Below are positions 43,684-49,560 of a stretch of DNA of 49,560 nucleotides, in pieces; the stretch's first letter is position 1; each line of letters opens with the position of its first letter. Source of the DNA: Pseudomonadota bacterium. GTDB taxonomy: Bacteria > Pseudomonadota > Gammaproteobacteria > Burkholderiales > Rhodocyclaceae. The DNA lies in assembly GCA_018241665.1 (NCBI GenBank), contig JAFEDK010000020.1, positions 1 through 49,560 on the forward strand, given 5' to 3'. The notes beneath the pieces are model-generated. The model was given only the letters and a program-made list of their open reading frames with translations. It was not told where the DNA came from and did not search any database. The position numbers and the translations under genes are program-made.

Positions 43684-45447
43684 ATGAGAAAAACCCAACG
43701 CATTTCCAGGTCCGTGCTGGCCGCCTCACTGGCGACCCTGTTCGCCACCAGCGCCCTGGCCGCCGACGGCGCCCCTGCCGATCCGGAGCCGCCCCTCGGC
43801 GTCGACGTCCTCGAGGCCGGCTTCAAGTGGCGCCCCAACTACGTGTCCGAGGACATGCTGATCAACGCCGACAAGGACGCCAACAACTGGCTGCACTACG
43901 GCAAGGACTACCAGGCCACCCGCTTCAGCCAATTGCGCCAGATCACCCGCGACAACGTTCTGCGGCTGGTGCCCAAGTGGAACCTGTCCTTCGGCGTGAA
44001 CGACGCCCAAGACAGCCAGACCACCGTCATCAACGGCCGCATCTATGTGACCGCCAGCCAGAACAAGGTCTTCTCCCTCGATGGCGAGAGCGGCCGCATG
44101 CTGTGGAAATACGAGCATCCGCTGCCCGGCGACATCGGCCCGCGCCTGTGCTGCGAGGCCGTCAACCGCGGCGTCGCGGTGTTCAAGAACATGGTCTACA
44201 TGGCGACCCTCGACAGCCACGTGGTCGCCCTCGACAACACCACCGGCCGCGTCCTGTGGGACGTCGCGCTCGGCGACTACCGCACCGGCGAGATCTACAC
44301 CTCGATGCCCCTGGTCGCCAACGGCCTGATCGTGGTCGGCAACTCCGGCTCCGACGTGGGCGGCAACGTCGGCAAGATCACCGCCCTCGACCCGGACACC
44401 GGCAAGACCGTCTGGCAGACCACCACCCGCCCGACCAGCGCCAGCGACCCCGCCGCCAAGACCTGGGCCAACGACTCCTGGAAGACCGGCGGCGCCTCGG
44501 CCTGGCTGACCGGCAACTACGATCCCAAGACCAAGACCATCTTCTGGGGCGTCGGCAACCCCACGCCGGATTTCGACCCCCGCGTACGCGCCGGCGACAA
44601 CCTGTACAGCAACTCCACGCTGGCCCTCGACGCCGCCACCGGCAAGATCAAGCACCACTTCCAGTACACCCCCAACGACTCTTGGGACTACGACGGCAAC
44701 AACGAGACCATCCTGGTGGACGACGACCAGGGCCGCAAGGTGTGGCTGCACGCCGACCGCAACGGCCACGTCTATTCCATCAACCGGGACAGCGGCAAGT
44801 GCAACTGGGTGGTGCCGATCGCCCGCGTGAACTGGGTCACCGGCTTCCAGGGCAACTGTCGCCCGATCGTCAATCCGGACAAGGTGCCCGGCTACGACAA
44901 GGTCGCCACCGACGTCGCCCCCATCCTCGACGGCGGCAAGGAATGGCACCCGGCCGCCTACAGCCCGCTCACCAAGCTGCTCTACGTGCCCTACATCGAC
45001 AGCTCGATGGACATCCAGGCCAAGAAGATGGAATGGCGGCAGGGCGAGTGGTTCCTGTCGTCCAAGGTCCTCAAGGCCAACCCCTACACCGGCGGCGTGA
45101 AGGCCTTCGACGCCACCACCGGCAAGCTGGCCTGGAGCCGCCCGCAGAGCACGCCGGCCACCAGCGGCCTGCTCGCCACCGCCGGCGGGCTGGTCTTCTC
45201 CGGCGACGCCGAAGGCTACTTCTCGGCCATGCGCGACGACACCGGCGAAACCCTGTGGCGCTTCAACGTCGGCACCGGCATCCACGGCAACCCGACCACC
45301 TTCAACGTGAACGGCCAGCAGTACGTGGCCATCGTCTACGGTCCCGGCGGCGGCAGCCTGTGGCCGCTGGTGTACGGCGAGCTGTTCAAGCACCAGAACC
45401 GCGGCGGCGGCATGATGGTTTTCGCCCTCTCGCCGCAATACCGCTAA
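43684..45447 (+). CDS. PQQ-dependent alcohol dehydrogenase, predicted lanthanide type
   Basis: A 587-aa periplasmic quinoprotein of the methanol/ethanol dehydrogenase family, which oxidises alcohols with PQQ and passes electrons to cytochrome c. The signal peptide ends near residue 26 (SALA-ADG). The vicinal disulfide is C156-C157 (RLCCEAV), the catalytic Asp is D335, and D337 lies two residues later (WDYDGNNE). This Asp-x-Asp pattern marks lanthanide enzymes (XoxF, ExaF/PedH), while calcium MxaF has Ala there. Propeller repeats such as GGLVFSGDAEGYFSAMRDDTGETLW are typical. GGGAGA precedes the start. It is the first gene of an operon with a binding protein and cytochrome c, an XoxF-J-G-like order. 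The substrate is unknown. Confidence 0.9.
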   Translation: MRKTQRISRSVLAASLATLFATSALAADGAPADPEPPLGVDVLEAGFKWRPNYVSEDMLINADKDANNWLHYGKDYQATRFSQLRQITRDNVLRLVPKWNLSFGVNDAQDSQTTVINGRIYVTASQNKVFSLDGESGRMLWKYEHPLPGDIGPRLCCEAVNRGVAVFKNMVYMATLDSHVVALDNTTGRVLWDVALGDYRTGEIYTSMPLVANGLIVVGNSGSDVGGNVGKITALDPDTGKTVWQTTTRPTSASDPAAKTWANDSWKTGGASAWLTGNYDPKTKTIFWGVGNPTPDFDPRVRAGDNLYSNSTLALDAATGKIKHHFQYTPNDSWDYDGNNETILVDDDQGRKVWLHADRNGHVYSINRDSGKCNWVVPIARVNWVTGFQGNCRPIVNPDKVPGYDKVATDVAPILDGGKEWHPAAYSPLTKLLYVPYIDSSMDIQAKKMEWRQGEWFLSSKVLKANPYTGGVKAFDATTGKLAWSRPQSTPATSGLLATAGGLVFSGDAEGYFSAMRDDTGETLWRFNVGTGIHGNPTTFNVNGQQYVAIVYGPGGGSLWPLVYGELFKHQNRGGGMMVFALSPQYR

Positions 45448-45466
45448 CCCCGTCCCAGCCCTTGCG

Positions 45467-45498
45467 GCGGGCGCGGCCGAAGCCTGGGCCGCGCCCGC
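45467..45498 (+). promoter_or_regulatory. GC-only hairpin between dehydrogenase and binding-protein genes
   Basis: A perfect 12-bp stem (45467-45478 with 45487-45498) with an 8-nt loop, without T tract, directly before the next ribosome site. It probably protects the upstream mRNA or partly attenuates transcription, so that the dehydrogenase is made in excess. Confidence 0.5.
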
Positions 45499-45508
45499 GG
45501 AGCGATCC

Positions 45509-46294
45509 ATGACACCGCGCACACGCCTTTGCGGCACCTTGCTGGCCCTGCTCGCCCACGGTCAGCCGGCCGGCAGCGCGCCGCCCCCGGCAGAACCAGG
45601 CGGCGGCCCGCTGACCGTCTGCCTCGCCGAAGCCAACCCCCCATTCTCGGCCAGCAGCCTGCCGGACGGCGGCATCGACGCCGAACTGGCCCGCGCCATC
45701 GCCGGACAGCTCGGCCGGGAAGTCCGCCTGACATGGGTAACCATCCCGAACCGCGGCGGGCTCGGCAAGGCCCTCGCGCAGAACCTCGCCGGCGGCGCCT
45801 GCGCGCTGTTCGCCGGCATTCCGGAAAGCGGCGGGCCCAACGAGGACCTGGCCGAGAAACGCCTGGCCGCCAGCACGCCCTACCTGGAAACCGGCTATGT
45901 GCTGGTCGGCGCCCACAAGCCAGTCCGCAGCCTCGACGACGCCCGCCGGCTCGGCGGGATCGGGGTGGTCACCGCCACGCCGGCCGATCTGTACCTGTTC
46001 CAGCAGCACCTGCACCGCTTGCCCTACGGCAACAACGGCGCGCTGCTGGCCGCCCTCGCCGACGGCAGCGTGGACGCCGCCGCACTGTGGCAGCCGGCCC
46101 TCGCCGAGGCCCGGCGGCTGGGCCAGGCCTCGGCCGACGGCCTGGCACTGCCCGAGGCCGGCCGCACCCGCTTCGTCTTCGCGCTGCGCCGTGGCGACCC
46201 GGCCCTGCTGGCCGACGTCAATGCCGCGGTGGACAGCCTACGCAGCGACGGCCGCCTCGCCGCCATCCTGAGGGCCCACGGCCTGGCGCCGTGA
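45509..46294 (+). CDS. Periplasmic substrate-binding-like protein (XoxJ/MoxJ-like)
   Basis: A 261-aa exported protein of the SBP family 3 fold, with a signal peptide (LCGTLLALLAHGQPAGSA). It starts the mature part with LTVCLAEANPPFSA and has the mid-protein block TPYLETGYVLV. Its position between a PQQ dehydrogenase and its cytochrome matches MoxJ/XoxJ, thought to help maturation of the dehydrogenase. Sequence alone would also allow a solute-binding protein, but no transporter genes accompany it. GGAG lies 6 nt before the start. Confidence 0.8.
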   Translation: MTPRTRLCGTLLALLAHGQPAGSAPPPAEPGGGPLTVCLAEANPPFSASSLPDGGIDAELARAIAGQLGREVRLTWVTIPNRGGLGKALAQNLAGGACALFAGIPESGGPNEDLAEKRLAASTPYLETGYVLVGAHKPVRSLDDARRLGGIGVVTATPADLYLFQQHLHRLPYGNNGALLAALADGSVDAAALWQPALAEARRLGQASADGLALPEAGRTRFVFALRRGDPALLADVNAAVDSLRSDGRLAAILRAHGLAP

Positions 46295-46323
46295 TCAAAC
46301 CAACGACCCCACACCAGAGAACC

Positions 46324-46812
46324 ATGACACACCCCACGTTCCCCACATCCCCCACTTCCCTCACCGCCCGTGCCGTCCGGCAGCGGGCCTCCGCCATCGG
46401 CCTGTGCCTCGCCCTCGGGCTCAGCGGCCTGGCCCACGCCTTCGGCGTCACTCCCGCCGGCGGCGCGCCCGCCGCCGCGTCGGCCAATCCCCTCGCCGGC
46501 AATGCCGAGGCCGCCCGCAAGGGCGAGGAGTTGTTCGGCCGCAACTGCCAGCAGTGCCACAACACCCGCGGCCACGGCGGCAAATGCCCGCAGCTCGTGC
46601 GCGGCGCCTGGGCCCCCGGCGGCCCCAACTCCGACAAGTTCATGTTCGACACCATCTCCAAGGGCCGCCCCAACACCCAGATGGGCTCCTTCGGCATGGC
46701 CCTCGCCGAGGAGGAGATCTGGCAGATCGTCACCTTCCTGCGCGAAGAAGCCGTCCGCGTGAAAGCCGCCGCCCGCAAGGCGAGCGACGACGACGATTCG
46801 AACTGGTACTGA
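46324..46812 (+). CDS. Periplasmic c-type cytochrome (XoxG-like)
   Basis: A 162-aa monohaem cytochrome c. The signal peptide is long (about 1-39, ending GLAHA). The haem motif CQQCH is at 75-79 and the probable axial methionine is M120 in TQMGSFG. The C-terminus ends in an acidic tail DDDDSNWY. As third gene of the PQQ dehydrogenase operon it is the likely electron acceptor. Its start is 29 bp after the binding-protein gene. Confidence 0.88.
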   Translation: MTHPTFPTSPTSLTARAVRQRASAIGLCLALGLSGLAHAFGVTPAGGAPAAASANPLAGNAEAARKGEELFGRNCQQCHNTRGHGGKCPQLVRGAWAPGGPNSDKFMFDTISKGRPNTQMGSFGMALAEEEIWQIVTFLREEAVRVKAAARKASDDDDSNWY

Positions 46813-46830
46813 GCCCGCTTTCCCACGGCA

Positions 46831-46882
46831 GCGTTCGGATTTCCGGACGCCTTTCCAGGCCCTTTTCCGGAAATCCGAACGC
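46831..46882 (+). promoter_or_regulatory. 16-bp inverted repeat with two AauR-like sites upstream of aspA
   Basis: GCGTTCGGATTTCCGG (46831-46846) and its exact reverse complement (46867-46882) flank 20 bp. Each arm holds a TTCGG-N4-CCGAA-like dyad with one mismatch: TTCGGATTTCCGGA (46834-46847) and TCCGGAAATCCGAA (46866-46879). This is the motif reported for the sigma-54 activator AauR of acidic amino acid use. Centres are 32 bp apart, three helical turns. They lie about 73-118 bp upstream of the sigma-54 element. A terminator role for the cytochrome operon is less likely, as there is no T tract. Confidence 0.6.
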
Positions 46883-46951
46883 CCCCGTAACCGGAGAAAA
46901 CAAAACCCTTTAAAAACAGATCGATAAAAACCCGGATCGAGGTCCGGACGG

Positions 46952-46967
46952 TGGCACAGCTCCTGCA
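46952..46967 (+). promoter_or_regulatory. Sigma-54 promoter of aspA
   Basis: TGGCAC (46952-46957), 5 bp, then CTGCA (46963-46967). The GG and GC pairs are exactly 12 bp apart and only the first T of TTGCA differs. The expected start is near 46978, about 55 nt before aspA. Confidence 0.7.
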
Positions 46968-47033
46968 AATGAATGGGCACGACGGCCTCTCCACGGCCCG
47001 CCAAACGACATTCAAAAAGCACTGGAGACACGC

Positions 47034-48458
<1,425 letters not shown>

Positions 48459-48492
48459 GCAGCCCTCCATTCATAGAACCAAGGAGAACATC

Positions 48493-49560
48493 ATGAAAAT
48501 GAACCGGCTGACGACCCTGATCGGGGTCGCCCTGGTGCTCGGCATCATCGTCGGCTACGCCTGCAACACGCTGGCCGCCACTCCCGCCCAGGCCAAGGAG
48601 ATCGCCTCCTACTTCGGCATCCTGACCGATGTCTTCCTGCGCCTGATCAAGATGATCATCGCGCCGCTGGTCTTCGCGACCCTGGTCGCCGGCCTGGCCG
48701 GCATGGGCGACACCAAGACGGTCGGCCGCATCGGCCTCAAGGCGCTCGGCTGGTTCGTCGGCGCCTCGTTCTGTTCGCTGCTGCTCGGCCTGGTCTTCGC
48801 CAACGTCCTGCAGCCCGGCACCGGCCTCAACGTGCCGCTGCCCGATGCCGGTGCCGCCACCAACCTGAAGACCAGTGCGCTGAACCTGAAAGACTTCATC
48901 ACCCACGTCTTCCCGAAGAACATCTTCGAGGCGATGGCGGCCAATGAAATCCTGCAGATCCTGGTCTTCGCCGTGTTCTTCGGCACCGCCCTCGGCCACC
49001 TGCACAGCCAGACCGCGCGCAGCCTGGTGTGCACCATGGAAGAAGTCGTCCATGTGATGCTCAAGGTCACCGACTACGTGATGCGCTTCGCCCCGGTCGG
49101 CGTGTTCGGTGCCGTCGCTGGTGCCATCACCACCAACGGCCTCGGCATGCTGCTCGTCTTCGGCAAGCTGCTGCTCAGCTTCTACGCCGCGCTGGCCGCC
49201 CTGTGGATCGTGCTGATCGCCGCCGGCTACTTCGTGCTCGGCAAGGACATCTTCCGCCTGCTCAAGCTGATCCGCGGCCCGATGCTGGTCGGCTTCTCGA
49301 CCGCCTCCAGCGAATCGGTCTATCCGAAGCTGATGGAACAGCTCGAGAAGTTCGGCATCAAGAACCGCGTCACCAGCTTCGTGCTGCCGCTGGGCTACTC
49401 CTTCAACCTCGACGGCTCGATGATCTACACCACCTTCGCGGCGCTGTTCGTCGCCCAGGCCTACGGCATCGAGATGAGCCTGACCACGCAGATCACCATG
49501 CTGCTGGTGCTGATGGTCTCCTCCAAGGGCATCGCCGGCGTGCCGCGCGCCTCGCTGGTG
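48493..49560 (+). CDS. Dicarboxylate/amino acid:cation symporter (DAACS family), 3' end cut by window
   Basis: The first 356 codons of a GltP/DctA-type carrier for glutamate, aspartate or C4-dicarboxylates. The serine-rich re-entrant loop STASSES, the NLDGSMIY motif and KGIAGVPRAS near the window end are the family's substrate- and cation-binding elements. AAGGAG precedes ATG 48493. An ATG two codons later is possible. Pairing with aspA and AauR-like sites suggests acidic amino acids as substrate; the sequence does not settle glutamate/aspartate against succinate. The gene continues beyond the window. Confidence 0.93.
   Translation, partial: MKMNRLTTLIGVALVLGIIVGYACNTLAATPAQAKEIASYFGILTDVFLRLIKMIIAPLVFATLVAGLAGMGDTKTVGRIGLKALGWFVGASFCSLLLGLVFANVLQPGTGLNVPLPDAGAATNLKTSALNLKDFITHVFPKNIFEAMAANEILQILVFAVFFGTALGHLHSQTARSLVCTMEEVVHVMLKVTDYVMRFAPVGVFGAVAGAITTNGLGMLLVFGKLLLSFYAALAALWIVLIAAGYFVLGKDIFRLLKLIRGPMLVGFSTASSESVYPKLMEQLEKFGIKNRVTSFVLPLGYSFNLDGSMIYTTFAALFVAQAYGIEMSLTTQITMLLVLMVSSKGIAGVPRASLV

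Noticed and set aside
43726-45537. Minus-strand (603 codons) and plus-strand (561 codons) frames over the PQQ dehydrogenase
   Set aside because: Both are compositionally biased shadows; the dehydrogenase frame has the signal peptide, Cys-Cys and active-site motifs.

Overview
The window is GC-rich chromosomal DNA from a betaproteobacterium. Gene content and order (rplM-rpsI-argC-erpA-tyrS, a CNP1-family lipoprotein, a DUF2889 protein, a PQQ alcohol dehydrogenase next to aspA and a DAACS transporter) suggest the Rhodocyclales (Azospira, Thauera, Azoarcus or Dechloromonas relatives). The genus is an inference. No insertion sequence, prophage, CRISPR array, tRNA or rRNA gene was seen. Most genes are core genes in compact operons.

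Left part (1-12.1 kb): tyrS, erpA, argC, rpsI and rplM lie on the minus strand. A very strong rRNA-type promoter fires off the left edge. Upstream of rplM is a probable small RNA (4004-4106, minus) with its own promoter and terminator and several anti-Shine-Dalgarno C/U motifs. Then come an OsmC protein, coq7, a CNP1 lipoprotein, a CBS-pair protein, rppH, proS, a lytic transglycosylase, and the operon nudJ - exported unknown protein - mnmA.

Middle (12.2-26.9 kb): ilvE with a small zinc-finger gene, an NTF2-like gene and a YheT-type hydrolase; algC-type phosphomannomutase; a membrane Cache-PAS-PAS-GGDEF diguanylate cyclase; alaS divergent from a PduO-type cobalamin adenosyltransferase; murI; a FeeM-like acyltransferase and queG; tsaE and amiC.

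Signalling block (27.0-31.8 kb, minus): a PP2C phosphatase, a tandem-FHA protein, a class II cAMP phosphodiesterase-like metallohydrolase and a GAF-domain PilB/GspE ATPase form one apparent operon. Its two internal gaps are filled exactly by unlisted small ORFs. It looks like a phospho-signalling unit tied to a secretion or pilus ATPase, with no linked kinase. It is followed by terC, sucCD, a DUF2889 gene, a FimV-like polar protein, a NIF3-family gene, a DegS/AlgW-type protease with an MFS exporter, and an exported phosphoesterase.

Right part (42.2-49.6 kb): an Epd/GAPDH-type dehydrogenase is divergent from a PQQ alcohol dehydrogenase - periplasmic binding protein - cytochrome c operon. The dehydrogenase has the Asp-x-Asp signature expected of lanthanide enzymes. 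Then come aspA and a truncated DAACS transporter. Both metabolic operons are preceded by a sigma-54 -24/-12 element and paired upstream dyads about four and three helical turns apart. This suggests two enhancer-controlled carbon-use operons: alcohol oxidation, and acidic amino acid or dicarboxylate use. A dispersed palindromic repeat (core GGGCGAATGAATTCGCCC) occurs five times between genes.
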